From Pedococcus sp. 5OH_020 (GTDB lineage Bacteria > Actinomycetota > Actinomycetes > Actinomycetales > Dermatophilaceae): a DNA stretch of 64,000 bases. Below are positions 15,755 to 24,562 of this stretch, one piece after another. Numbering within the stretch: the stretch's first letter is position 1; each line of letters starts with the position of its first letter. Both the position numbers and the translations under genes were made by a program. The DNA lies in contig NZ_JAPYZV010000004.1 in NCBI RefSeq assembly GCF_027812955.1, positions 124,001-188,000 of the forward strand. The letters run 5' to 3'. The notes beneath the pieces are model-generated. The model did not search any database and was not told the origin of the DNA. It was given only the letters and a program-made list of their open reading frames with translations.

Positions 15755-16613
15755 GCCGGTAGGGGGTGCGGCGGCCCGTGCTCGACCCCAGTGGAGCCTG
15801 AGGGCGACCGTCGTCGCCGGGACCCAGCCCACCCTGGCAGCCGGGGCAGTAGAACATGGTCCGCTCCTGGCCCTCGGGGCCGATCATCGCCACGCGCACT
15901 GGCTGACCGCACCGTCGACATGGCCTGCCGGACCTGGCGTGGACGTATGTCTCCTCCCCGTGTCGGCGCAGCCCTGTGCTGGCCTGGACCGGGTGGTGTC
16001 GAGCGGCGTCGAGGAGCCGGTGGGCTCGGTCGACCACGCGCTCGAGCGTCCCGGGGTCGAGCTCGAAGGTAAAGGTCCAGGGGTTGAGGCGCTCCAGGAA
16101 CAGGCACTCCGCACACCACAGCGTGCCCAGGCCGGCGAGGTTGCGCTGGTCGAGGAGAGCGGCGCCGATAGGGGTCTGCGTGCGCTGGAGGTTGGCCACC
16201 GCGCGGGGCGCGTCCCAGTCCGGCCCGAGCAGGTCTGGCCCCAGATGCCCCACGACATCCGCCTCGTGCGACGTCCGGAGCAGGTCCAACATCCCGAGCC
16301 GCAGTCCCAGGGCCAGCCAGGCGTCCGTGCCGAGCGCCGCCCGCAGGTCCCCCCGACGCAGCCACCGCGCCGCGGTGTCTGCGGGCTCCAGGCGCCACTG
16401 ACCTTCCATCCGCAGGTGCGAGTGCAGAGTCGCGCCCGTGTCCAGCCGGTGCAGGATGTGCTTGCCGCGGCTGAGCACGTCCGTCGTAGTGGCCCCGCGC
16501 AGGTCTACCGTGGCGATCCCTGGGAAGCGGAGGTCGGACACCGTGAGCACCTGGCCCGCGAGGGCTTGGTGGAGCCGGCGAGCGGTCCGCCAGACGGTGT
16601 CGCCCTCAGGCAC
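15747..16613 (-). CDS. Fpg/Nei-family DNA glycosylase (Nei2 type)
   Basis: Base-excision repair glycosylase/AP lyase of the Fpg/Nei family, 288 residues. The catalytic N terminus is P-E-G-D-T-V after the initiator, typical of Nei2 proteins rather than MutM (which begin PELPE). Lys in SRGKHILHRL, the helix-two-turns-helix region, and a zinc finger made of CRRCGQ and FYCPGCQ near the C terminus are all visible. The start is GTG, 3 nt after the lhr stop, so it is the second gene of an lhr-nei2 operon. Substrates are likely oxidised pyrimidines, by family. Confidence 0.92.
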   Translation of the reverse strand: MPEGDTVWRTARRLHQALAGQVLTVSDLRFPGIATVDLRGATTTDVLSRGKHILHRLDTGATLHSHLRMEGQWRLEPADTAARWLRRGDLRAALGTDAWLALGLRLGMLDLLRTSHEADVVGHLGPDLLGPDWDAPRAVANLQRTQTPIGAALLDQRNLAGLGTLWCAECLFLERLNPWTFTFELDPGTLERVVDRAHRLLDAARHHPVQASTGLRRHGEETYVHARSGRPCRRCGQPVRVAMIGPEGQERTMFYCPGCQGGLGPGDDGRPQAPLGSSTGRRTPYRRV

Positions 16614-16616
16614 CGG

Positions 16617-19600
16617 TCACCGCCGCAGCCGAAGGCCGCGCGGCGTGGCGTGGAACCCTGCCTGCGCCAGGGCCGCCGCGAGGGGGTGACCAGAACCGAG
16701 CACGGCGTCGCCGTCCGCCTTCTCCACCGTCAGCCGCCCCAGAGCGCCCTCACGGACGGCCAGGGCCAAAGCGTCGGCGGCGCTCTGCAGAGCATCGGGC
16801 TCGTCGGTCCACGACAGGAGCGTCTTCCCTCCGCGCTCCACGTAGAGGACGAGCTCCCCGTCGACCAGGACCACCAGGGCGCCCGCCTTGCGACCCGGTT
16901 GGTGACCTCGCCGGGAGCCGCTGGAGGGGGCGTCGTCGCCGAGCTCGTCACCGGTGCGCACGGACGTGCGGTCGGGCCATGGCAACGCCGCGCCGTATGC
17001 GTTGGCCGGGTCCGTCGCGGCCAGCACCGTCGCCGGCACCGCCGCCGTGCGCCCGGTCGGGGCCCCCAGGAGCGGACGTACGCCCGCGCGCAGCCGGTCG
17101 ACGGCCCCCGTGGTCGAGAACTGGGCTGCGCCCAGAGACTCCACGAAGTACCCCCGCCGAACCCGTCCTGACTCCTCGGCGGCGGCCAGGACGCGGTAGA
17201 CGGCGGCGAAGCCCCCCGGAACGTCCTCTGCGACGACCGAGCCTCGGGTCACGACGCCGTATCGGTCGAGCAGGACCTCCGCAGTGGCGTATGCGCGGAC
17301 CGTGGGGTCCGGGTCGGGTGGGGGAAGCAGCGACCACCGGCCGGCGCCTGTCGGTGGCCCCGAGCGCGCGGGCAGGGGGGAGCGGCTCCGCGGCCTGCGT
17401 CCGGACAACAGACCGAGCGACCCCGGCCCAGCACCGTACCGAGCGGACCGCGGTGCCGACCCACTGCGGCGGGGGGCTGTCCGCCCCCCCGCGAGCAGAG
17501 CGCGTAGCGGGGCGATGGTGTCGTTCGTGAGGCGGCCGCCCCACACCAAGGACCACAGGTCCGCCACGAGGCCCGGGTCGTCGGTAGCGCGGACGGCGTC
17601 GGACAGGGTGCGGAAGAAGTAGGCCCCACCACCCGACAGCGCCTCGACGATCGTGAGCTGCCGATCGGTGAGCTCGAGCTCGGGGGGGTGCGCCAGCGTG
17701 AGGGGCGCCGTGTCGGCGAGGTGGAGGGAGACCCACCCGTCGTCGCCGGGGAGGCCACCGTGTCCCTGCCAGAGCACCTCACCACTGCTCATGAGGTCGT
17801 CGAGCAGGGACGGGGTGTAGCCAGCTACCCGGGAGGGCAGGACCAGGGTCTCCAGTGCGCTGGCCGGCAGCACGGCGCCGCAGAGCTGCTCCACGGCACG
17901 AGTGAGCCCCTCCCGGCCCCGTAGGCCAGCACCGACGGACTGCCACTGGGGAAGGAACCTCGCCAGCTCCACCGCGGGCACGGGTTCGACCTCGGCCCGC
18001 AGAGCTGCCAGGGAGCGACGGCGCAGCAGGCGGAGGACCTCGGCGTCGCAGTAGTCGAGGCCGTGCGTGCCGCCGCCGTTCTCCGCCGGCAGGAGCTCGC
18101 CCTCCACGATGCGGCCGGATCCCACAAGTCGACGCAGAGCGTCGAGTGCTACGGCTGGTCCGACACCCCACCACGCGGCCACTGCCACCGCCGGGAAGGG
18201 GCCATGGGAGCGGGCATACCGTCGCACCAGGTCGCCCAGCGGGTCGGACACGGACTCCAGGAAGGCCTGTGGCACCCCGACCGGCAGGGAGACACCAAGC
18301 GCGTCCCTGAGTCGCCCGGCGTCCTCGATGGCCGACCACCGCTCCTGGCCGGCGAGACGGACGCGGATCAGCCGGCGGGCGCCCTCGAGATCGACCAGCC
18401 AGGACCCGACCTCCTGAAGGGACAGGCCTGCCTGGCAGCGCCGCTGGATCTCGGAGAGGGGCAGCGGGCCCAGCACGCGAAGCAGGTCGGCGACGTCCTC
18501 GGCGTCCCGGCAGGCACGCTCAGGCACCAGGCGCTGCAGCTCCGCCTCCGTCCGGCTCACCTGGGCCGGGTCGAGCAGGTCGCGCAACGACAGACCCTCT
18601 CCTCGGCCGAGCAGCTCGGCAAGCAGCGTCGGGTCCAGTGCCAGAGCGGCGGCCCGCTTCTCGGCCAAGGGAGAGTCACCCTCGTAGAGGAACTGAGCGA
18701 CGTAGCCGAACATCAGGGAGCGCGCGAAGGGCGACGGCTGGCTCGACTCGACGTCGACCAGCGTGACGTCCCGCGACTCCACTGCGCGCATCAGCTCCGT
18801 GAGCCCCGGAACGTCGAAGACGTCCTGGACGCACTCGCGCACCGTCTCGAGCACGATCGGGAACGAGGCGTACTGGCTCGCCACCTCCAGCAGCTGTGCC
18901 GCCCGTTGCCGCTGCTGCCACAACGGCTGCCGGCGGTCCGGTCGGCGGCGGGGCAGCAGCAGGGCGCGGGAGGCGCACTCGCGGAACCGTGCGGCGAACA
19001 GCGCCGAGCCGCCGATCTCTGCCGTGACGAGGTCATGGACCTCGTTCGGGTCGAGGCGTACCAGCTCGAGGAGCTCGGCGCCCACCTGGCCGCCGTCGTC
19101 GAACTCCAGGTCGGGGAGCCGGAAGACGATGCCGTCGTCACCGTGCATAGCCTGTACGTCGACTCCGAACCGCTCGCGCATCCGTGCCGACACGCAGAGC
19201 GCCCAGGGGGCGTGCACCTGACCGCCGAAGGGTGAGTGCACCGCCACCCGCCAGTCACCGATCTCGTCGCGGAACCGTTCGACCACGATCGTCCGGTCGT
19301 CCGGAACGTGACGCGTGGCCTCCTGCTGCTCCGCCAGGTAGGCCAGGAGGTTGTCGGCGGCCCAGTCGTCGAGCCCGGCGTCGATGACCCGACGACGCGC
19401 CTTGGCCGGCGCAAGACCGACGATCTCCCGTACGAAGGCGCCGACAGCTCGCCCCAGCTCCGCCGGGCGTCCGAGCTGGTCCCCCTTCCAGAACGGCAGC
19501 TTGCCGGGCAGGCCGGGCGCGGGAGTCACGAGCACGCGGTCATGGGTGATGTCCTCGATGCGCCACGTGGAGGTCCCCAGCGTGAACAGGTCACCGACCC

Positions 19601-21359
19601 GCGACTCGTAGACCATCTCCTCGTCGAGCTCTCCGACGCGTCGACCGGTCCCCTCCGAGGACGCCAGGAACACCCCGTACAGCCCGCGGTCCGGGATGGT
19701 GCCTCCCGACGTCACCGCCAGCCGCTGGGCGCCCGGGCGTCCGCTCAGAACGCCGGCGACCCGGTCCCACACGATGCGTGGACGGAGCTCGGCGAACTCG
19801 TCGCTGGGGTAGCGGCCGGACAGCATGTCGAGCACAGCCTCGAGGATCGAACGCGGCAGTGAGGCGAAGGGGGTCGCCCGGCGTACGACCTTCTCCAGGT
19901 CGTCGACCGTCCAGTCGTCGAGGGCGCACATCGCGACCACCTGCTGCGCCAGCACGTCGACCGGGTTGGCGGGCACGCGCAGGGACTCGATCGCCCCTGA
20001 TCTCATCCGCTCGACGACGACCGCCGTCTGGACCAGGTCACCACGGAACTTCGGGAAGAGCACGCCGCGGCTGACCGCACCGACCTGGTGCCCGGCGCGA
20101 CCGACGCGCTGGAGCCCCGAGGCGACGGACGGCGGCGACTCCACCTGGACGACGAGGTCCACCGCTCCCATGTCGATGCCGAGCTCGAGGGAGCTCGTGG
20201 CCACCACCGCGGGCAACCGCCCGGCCTTCAGCTCCTCTTCGATGACCTGCCGCTGCTCCTTGCTCACCGAGCCATGGTGGGCTCGGGCCAGCACGGCAGG
20301 TGCGCCCTTGGATGCCCCCGCCTGGGCCATCATCTCCGCTGGCGTCCGTGACGTGTGGCCTGCCGTGACGGCGCTGCGGGCGCTGAGCGTGTCAGGCGCC
20401 TCCTGCTCTGCCGCCGCCTCGTCCAGCCGCTCCTGCCAGATCTCGTTGAGGCGCGTCGTCAGCCGCTCCGCCAGCCGGCGGGAGTTGGCGAAGACGAGGG
20501 TCGAGCGGTGCTCGGAGATGAGATCGACGATGCGTTCCTCGACGTGGGGCCAGATCGACGCGCGCCGCTCGGCGCCGGCAGCAGGCCCGGACAGATCCGT
20601 CTCCTGCACCTCGCCGAGGGCCGACATGTCCGGGATGGGTACGACGACGTCCAGGTCCCACTCCTTGGTGGACTGCGGCTGCACCACCTCGACCGGTCGG
20701 CCACCCGCGAGGAACCGGGCCACCTCCTTCACCGGCTGGACCGTGGCAGACAGTCCGATGCGCTGGGCGGGCGTGTCCAACATCGCGTCGAGCCGCTCGA
20801 GGGAGAGCGCGAGGTGCGCGCCCCGCTTCGTCCCCGCCACGGCGTGGACCTCGTCCAGGATCACTGTCTGAACGCCGGCAAGGGCCTCGCGAGCCTGCGA
20901 GGTGAGCAGCAGGAACAGCGACTCGGGGGTGGTGATGAGCACGTCGGTGGGGGTGCGCGCGAAGGCCCGCCGTTCCTGGGCCGGCGTGTCCCCAGACCGG
21001 ACCGAGACCGTGATGCTCGGCGGGGGCACCCCCAGTCGCGTGGCGGCGTGACCGATGCCGACCAAGGGAGACCGCAGGTTGCGCTCCACGTCGACGGCGA
21101 GGGCCTTCATGGGGGAGATGTAGAGCACGCGGCAACGCCGCAGACGCTCCGCCGGCACCGGTTCGGTCGCGAGCCGGTCCAGGGCCCAGAGGAACGCCGA
21201 CAGCGTCTTGCCGGATCCGGTGGGGGCGACCACGAGCGCATGGTGGCCGGAGCTGATGGCGTCCCACGCCCCGGCCTGCGCGGCGGTGGGCGAGCTGAAG
21301 GAGCCCCGGAACCACTCCGAGGTGGCGGGGGAGAAGCGGCTCAGCACGTCTACCGTCAT
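16617..21359 (-). CDS. lhr: Lhr-family ATP-dependent helicase
   Basis: Large superfamily 2 helicase of DNA repair, 1580 residues, the long actinobacterial Lhr form. Walker A APTGSGKT has its lysine at residue 51; the DEVH box is in ILDEVHAVAGTKRGAHL, followed by GLSATVQPV, RRLAERLT, ATSSLELGIDMG and QRVGRAGHQ. Behind the helicase core lie the winged-helix and Lhr-core domains and a long C-terminal extension ending in GFHATPRGLRLRR. The ATG was chosen because the helicase fold starts at once and a damage-type promoter ends 9 nt before it. It is cotranscribed with the Nei2 glycosylase. Confidence 0.95.
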   Translation of the reverse strand: MTVDVLSRFSPATSEWFRGSFSSPTAAQAGAWDAISSGHHALVVAPTGSGKTLSAFLWALDRLATEPVPAERLRRCRVLYISPMKALAVDVERNLRSPLVGIGHAATRLGVPPPSITVSVRSGDTPAQERRAFARTPTDVLITTPESLFLLLTSQAREALAGVQTVILDEVHAVAGTKRGAHLALSLERLDAMLDTPAQRIGLSATVQPVKEVARFLAGGRPVEVVQPQSTKEWDLDVVVPIPDMSALGEVQETDLSGPAAGAERRASIWPHVEERIVDLISEHRSTLVFANSRRLAERLTTRLNEIWQERLDEAAAEQEAPDTLSARSAVTAGHTSRTPAEMMAQAGASKGAPAVLARAHHGSVSKEQRQVIEEELKAGRLPAVVATSSLELGIDMGAVDLVVQVESPPSVASGLQRVGRAGHQVGAVSRGVLFPKFRGDLVQTAVVVERMRSGAIESLRVPANPVDVLAQQVVAMCALDDWTVDDLEKVVRRATPFASLPRSILEAVLDMLSGRYPSDEFAELRPRIVWDRVAGVLSGRPGAQRLAVTSGGTIPDRGLYGVFLASSEGTGRRVGELDEEMVYESRVGDLFTLGTSTWRIEDITHDRVLVTPAPGLPGKLPFWKGDQLGRPAELGRAVGAFVREIVGLAPAKARRRVIDAGLDDWAADNLLAYLAEQQEATRHVPDDRTIVVERFRDEIGDWRVAVHSPFGGQVHAPWALCVSARMRERFGVDVQAMHGDDGIVFRLPDLEFDDGGQVGAELLELVRLDPNEVHDLVTAEIGGSALFAARFRECASRALLLPRRRPDRRQPLWQQRQRAAQLLEVASQYASFPIVLETVRECVQDVFDVPGLTELMRAVESRDVTLVDVESSQPSPFARSLMFGYVAQFLYEGDSPLAEKRAAALALDPTLLAELLGRGEGLSLRDLLDPAQVSRTEAELQRLVPERACRDAEDVADLLRVLGPLPLSEIQRRCQAGLSLQEVGSWLVDLEGARRLIRVRLAGQERWSAIEDAGRLRDALGVSLPVGVPQAFLESVSDPLGDLVRRYARSHGPFPAVAVAAWWGVGPAVALDALRRLVGSGRIVEGELLPAENGGGTHGLDYCDAEVLRLLRRRSLAALRAEVEPVPAVELARFLPQWQSVGAGLRGREGLTRAVEQLCGAVLPASALETLVLPSRVAGYTPSLLDDLMSSGEVLWQGHGGLPGDDGWVSLHLADTAPLTLAHPPELELTDRQLTIVEALSGGGAYFFRTLSDAVRATDDPGLVADLWSLVWGGRLTNDTIAPLRALLAGGRTAPRRSGSAPRSARYGAGPGSLGLLSGRRPRSRSPLPARSGPPTGAGRWSLLPPPDPDPTVRAYATAEVLLDRYGVVTRGSVVAEDVPGGFAAVYRVLAAAEESGRVRRGYFVESLGAAQFSTTGAVDRLRAGVRPLLGAPTGRTAAVPATVLAATDPANAYGAALPWPDRTSVRTGDELGDDAPSSGSRRGHQPGRKAGALVVLVDGELVLYVERGGKTLLSWTDEPDALQSAADALALAVREGALGRLTVEKADGDAVLGSGHPLAAALAQAGFHATPRGLRLRR

Positions 21360-21368
21360 GGTCCTGAC

Positions 21369-21391
21369 AGCCTGCCACGTCGCACCGACAA
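21369..21391 (-). promoter_or_regulatory. RecA-independent DNA-damage promoter (PafBC-type motif) of lhr-nei2
   Basis: On the minus strand TTGTCGGTG is followed by 8 nt and CAGGCT, then 9 nt to the lhr ATG. The first half matches the known TTGTCRGTG-N8-TANNNT pattern perfectly and the spacer is exact; the -10 differs from TANNNT only at its first base. Confidence 0.65.
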
Positions 21392-21452
21392 CGCCGCGTG
21401 ACCGTCGTCCCGACGGTGACCACCGCCGTGCTGTGCGTCTCGCGCTGCTGCC

Positions 21453-21458
21453 TAGACT
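21453..21458 (+). promoter_or_regulatory. -10 element of leaderless DUF3046 promoter
   Basis: TAGACT followed by 6 nt (TCCAGG) and the ATG of the DUF3046 gene. Confidence 0.5.
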
Positions 21459-21464
21459 TCCAGG

Positions 21465-21686
21465 ATGCGGCTGAGCAAGTTCTGGGAGCTGATGAACGAC
21501 GAGTTCGGCGAGGCGTATGCGGGGTCGCTGGCACGACACCATGTGCTCGCCGCGCTGGGAGACCGGACGCCCGAGCAGGCGTTGGCGGCCGGGGAGAGCC
21601 CTCGCCGCGTCTGGCAGGCGCTGTGCGACGACATGGATGTGCCGGAGGCTCGGCGTCTCGGCGTGGAGCGGAAGCCCGCACGGTGA
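21465..21686 (+). CDS. DUF3046 domain protein
   Basis: Small conserved actinobacterial protein of unknown function, 73 residues. It carries the family's opening MRLSKFWELMNDEFGEAY and the RHHVLAALGDRTPEQALAAG segment with the aromatic/acidic pattern throughout. Usually found close to recA, as here (4 kb upstream). It has a leaderless-type promoter and its TGA overlaps the GTG of the next gene by 4 nt. No catalytic motif is recognisable. Confidence 0.9.
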   Translation: MRLSKFWELMNDEFGEAYAGSLARHHVLAALGDRTPEQALAAGESPRRVWQALCDDMDVPEARRLGVERKPAR

Positions 21687-22717
21687 GCACGCTGGACTGG
21701 CGCAGCCACCCGCTGGTGCTGGCACCGATGGCGGGCGGGCCCAGCACCGTCCCGCTCGCGGCGGCGGCCGCGAGCGGGGGCATGTTCGCCTTCCTGGCCG
21801 GCGCCTACCTGGCTCCGCAGCAGCTGCGGGAGGACATCGAGGAGCTGCGGGCCCTGGTCCCGGTTCCGTTCGGCGTCAACATCTTCGCGCCGTCGGACGA
21901 CCGTCCCTCGATGCGCTCGGAGGCCGAGGCGTACGGCAGTCTGCTCGCACCCTGGGCCGCGTCGGCCGGCGTCGAGCTGGGCGAGCCGCGTTACGACGAC
22001 GACGCGTTCGGGGCCAAGCTCGACGTCCTCGTGGAGCTGGCCCCTGCCGTGGTGAGCTTCTCGTTCGCGTGGCCGCCCGCGGACGCAGTCGCCCGCCTAC
22101 GGAGGGCCGGGGCCGAGGTCTGGGTGACCCTGAACGAGCCGGACGAGCTGGCGTGGGCCGTCGAGCTCGGCGTGGACGGCGTGGTACTGCAGGGCTGGGA
22201 GGCGGGCGGCCATCGCGGAGGCCCGCACGACTCCGGCCGTCAGCAGCCTTCCGTCGACGTGCTCGTGCGCGAGCTGTCGTCGGCGGCCCGGTCAGCCGAG
22301 CTCGGCGTCATGGCGGCCGGCGGGGTGATGACCGGAAGGGACGCCCGGCGCCTCCTCGACGCCGGCGCCGACGCTGTCGCGTTCGGGACGGCCTTCCTCC
22401 CCTCCTCCGAGGCGGGCACGGCCCCGGTTCACGTACACGAGCTGACCCAGGGCCGGGGCACCACCGTGACGCGGGCGTTCACCGGGCGCAGTGCGCGGGC
22501 GCTCGTGACGACCTGGACCCAGCGGTTCAGCGACGCGGCGCCGGCTGCGTACCCGCATGTCCACCACCTCACCGCACCGTTACGGGCGCATGGCAAGGCC
22601 ACCGGCGAGGCGGAGCTCGTGCACCTGTGGGCGGGAACGGGACACGCGGCGGCGCGGACCCTGCCCGCGAGGCAGCTGGCCGAGCTGCTGTACGAGGAGC
22701 TGCGCGCCGACGGGTGA
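21683..22717 (+). CDS. Nitronate monooxygenase family protein
   Basis: FMN-dependent TIM-barrel enzyme of the nitronate monooxygenase (2-nitropropane dioxygenase) family, 344 residues. Seen are the opening LVLAPMAGGPSTVPLAAAAA, PFGVNIFAPS, VLQGWEAGGHRGG (phosphate and FMN binding) and GVMTGRDARRLLDAGADAVAFGTAFL. It likely detoxifies nitronates or acts on a related substrate; the family is heterogeneous. The GTG start overlaps the DUF3046 stop, so translation is coupled. Confidence 0.9.
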   Translation: MSTLDWRSHPLVLAPMAGGPSTVPLAAAAASGGMFAFLAGAYLAPQQLREDIEELRALVPVPFGVNIFAPSDDRPSMRSEAEAYGSLLAPWAASAGVELGEPRYDDDAFGAKLDVLVELAPAVVSFSFAWPPADAVARLRRAGAEVWVTLNEPDELAWAVELGVDGVVLQGWEAGGHRGGPHDSGRQQPSVDVLVRELSSAARSAELGVMAAGGVMTGRDARRLLDAGADAVAFGTAFLPSSEAGTAPVHVHELTQGRGTTVTRAFTGRSARALVTTWTQRFSDAAPAAYPHVHHLTAPLRAHGKATGEAELVHLWAGTGHAAARTLPARQLAELLYEELRADG

Positions 22718-22756
22718 CGGCTCGACGGCCCGGGTCCCGCGAAAAACCGGGTGGCC

Positions 22757-22779
22757 TTGTCGGCGGATGTCTGTAGCGT
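22757..22779 (+). promoter_or_regulatory. Candidate DNA-damage promoter (PafBC-type motif) of the ABC exporter
   Basis: TTGTCGGCG, 8 nt, TAGCGT, then 8 nt to the GTG at 22788. It differs from TTGTCRGTG-N8-TANNNT at one base (C for T at position 8) and has the exact spacer. Confidence 0.55.
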
Positions 22780-22787
22780 GACGAAAC

Positions 22788-23717
22788 GTGTCCGAGGAGA
22801 TCCTGCTGCACGCCAGAGGCCTGACCAAGACGTTCGGGGACTTCACGGCGGTGGACGGCATCGACTTCGCCGTGCGCAAGGGGGAGTGCTTCGGGTTCCT
22901 GGGGCCGAACGGCGCCGGCAAGTCGTCCACGATGCGCATGGTGGGCTGCGTGTCGCCGGTGACGCGGGGTGAGCTGAGGCTTTTCGGGCTCGACCCGGCT
23001 ACCGACGGCCCGGCGATCCGGGCGCGGCTCGGAAGCTGCCCGCAGCGGGATACCCTCGACGAGGAGCTCACCGTCGAGGAGAACCTGTGGATCTACGGCC
23101 GGTACTTCGGCCTCTCACGCAAGGAGGCCCGCGCGCGAGCAGCCGAGCTGCTGGAGTTCGCGCAGCTCACGGAGCGCGCCCGTGACAAGGTGGAGCCGCT
23201 CTCCGGGGGCATGAAACGTCGGCTGACCATCGCGCGCTCGCTCATCAACTCCCCCGAGATCCTCCTCCTCGACGAGCCCACCACCGGCTTGGACCCCCAG
23301 GCCCGACATGTGCTGTGGGACAGGCTGTTCCGGCTGAAGCGGTCCGGGGTCACGCTCGTGCTGACGACCCACTACATGGACGAGGCCGAACAGCTGTTCG
23401 ACCGGCTCGTGGTGATGGACCACGGCAGCATCGTGGCGCAGGGCTCTCCTCGCGAGCTCATCGGTGCGCACGCGACCCGCGAGGTCCTGGAGCTGCGGTT
23501 CGACGCCGAGGACCACAGTGAGCTCGCGCCGCTCGTCGAGGGCGTGGGCAAGCGCGTGGAGGTGCTGCCGGACCGGCTGCTGGTGTACGCCGACGACGGT
23601 GACGAGGCCTCAGCGCAGGTGCATGCCCGAGGCGTGGAGCCGCTGTCGTCGCTGGTGCGCCGCTCGACCCTCGAGGACGTCTTCCTGACCCTCACCGGCC
23701 GGACGCTGGTGGACTGA
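22788..23717 (+). CDS. ABC transporter ATP-binding protein (NodI/DrrA type)
   Basis: ATPase of an ABC-2 exporter, 309 residues. Walker A GPNGAGKSS, Q-loop region with LGSCPQRDTLDEELTVEEN, signature LSGGMKRRL, Walker B ILLLDEPTTGLDPQAR and the H-loop TTHYMDEAEQLFD are all intact, followed by a C-terminal regulatory domain of about 80 residues. The closest type is the NodI/lipo-oligosaccharide exporter subfamily. The following two permease genes overlap by 1-4 nt, giving a three-gene operon. The substrate is unknown; the damage-type promoter suggests a stress or drug-related role. Confidence 0.93.
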   Translation: MSEEILLHARGLTKTFGDFTAVDGIDFAVRKGECFGFLGPNGAGKSSTMRMVGCVSPVTRGELRLFGLDPATDGPAIRARLGSCPQRDTLDEELTVEENLWIYGRYFGLSRKEARARAAELLEFAQLTERARDKVEPLSGGMKRRLTIARSLINSPEILLLDEPTTGLDPQARHVLWDRLFRLKRSGVTLVLTTHYMDEAEQLFDRLVVMDHGSIVAQGSPRELIGAHATREVLELRFDAEDHSELAPLVEGVGKRVEVLPDRLLVYADDGDEASAQVHARGVEPLSSLVRRSTLEDVFLTLTGRTLVD

Positions 23718-24562
23718 TGACCACGACGAGCTCGGCTGCCTCGGTGCGCGGCGATGCCCGGGCAGCCCCGGGGCCGCGGCCCCCGCTGACTGGCCCTGAA
23801 CGCGTACTCGCCGTGGTCGGGTACCACCTCGCGGTGTACCAGCGCACCTGGCGTGCGAGCATCACCAGCCGGGTCCTGTCGCCCGTGCTCTTCATGCTCT
23901 CGATGGGAGTGGGCCTCGGAGCCCTCGTCGACAGCCGAGCCGGGGGGATCGACGGCAGGCCGTACCTGCAGTTCGTCGTGCCCGGAATCGTGGCGGCCCA
24001 GACGATGTGGGTGGCCTGGAGCGAGTCGAGCTACCAGGTTCTCGGCTACCTCAAGTGGAACATGGCCTACCACGCGCAGCTCGCCACGCCGCTGGGTGTC
24101 CGAGACGTGCTGGCGGGACACTTCCTGACGATCGCCGGGCATCTGGGCGTGGCCACAGCGCTGTTCCTGGCGGTCTCCTCGCTCTTCGGCGGCTTCGCGT
24201 CCTGGTGGGCGGTGCTGTGCCTGCCGGTGGCGGTCCTCACTGGGCTGGCCTTCGTCACACCGATCTTCGCGTTCACTGCCACGCAGGAGGGGGACAACGG
24301 CTTCAACATCCTGTACCGCTGGATCATCACGCCCCTGATGCTGTTCTCGGGCACGTTCTTCCCCATCGCGCAGCTGCCCGGCTGGATGCAGCCGGTGGCC
24401 TGGGTGACGCCGTTGTGGCACGGGGTGCAGGCCTGCCGCGCGGTGGCCTACGGTATGCCACACGCGGGGCCTCTCGTGGCCCACCTCGCCGTTCTGGTGA
24501 CCTACATCCTGGTCGGCTGGTGGCTGGCGGAGCGGTCCTTCACCCGGCGGCTGGTCTCATGA
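23717..24562 (+). CDS. ABC-2 type transporter permease (NodJ-like), first copy
   Basis: Integral membrane subunit, 281 residues with about six helices after a Pro/Ala-rich cytosolic start. The family features LFMLSMGVGLGALVD, YLQFVVPGIVAAQTMW, WNMAYHAQLATPLGVRDVLAGH and LFSGTFFPIAQLPGWMQPV followed by TPLWHGVQACR are clear. It starts with ATG sharing one base with the upstream stop and ends overlapping the next permease by 4 nt. It likely forms a heterodimer with the second copy. Confidence 0.92.
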   Translation: MTTTSSAASVRGDARAAPGPRPPLTGPERVLAVVGYHLAVYQRTWRASITSRVLSPVLFMLSMGVGLGALVDSRAGGIDGRPYLQFVVPGIVAAQTMWVAWSESSYQVLGYLKWNMAYHAQLATPLGVRDVLAGHFLTIAGHLGVATALFLAVSSLFGGFASWWAVLCLPVAVLTGLAFVTPIFAFTATQEGDNGFNILYRWIITPLMLFSGTFFPIAQLPGWMQPVAWVTPLWHGVQACRAVAYGMPHAGPLVAHLAVLVTYILVGWWLAERSFTRRLVS

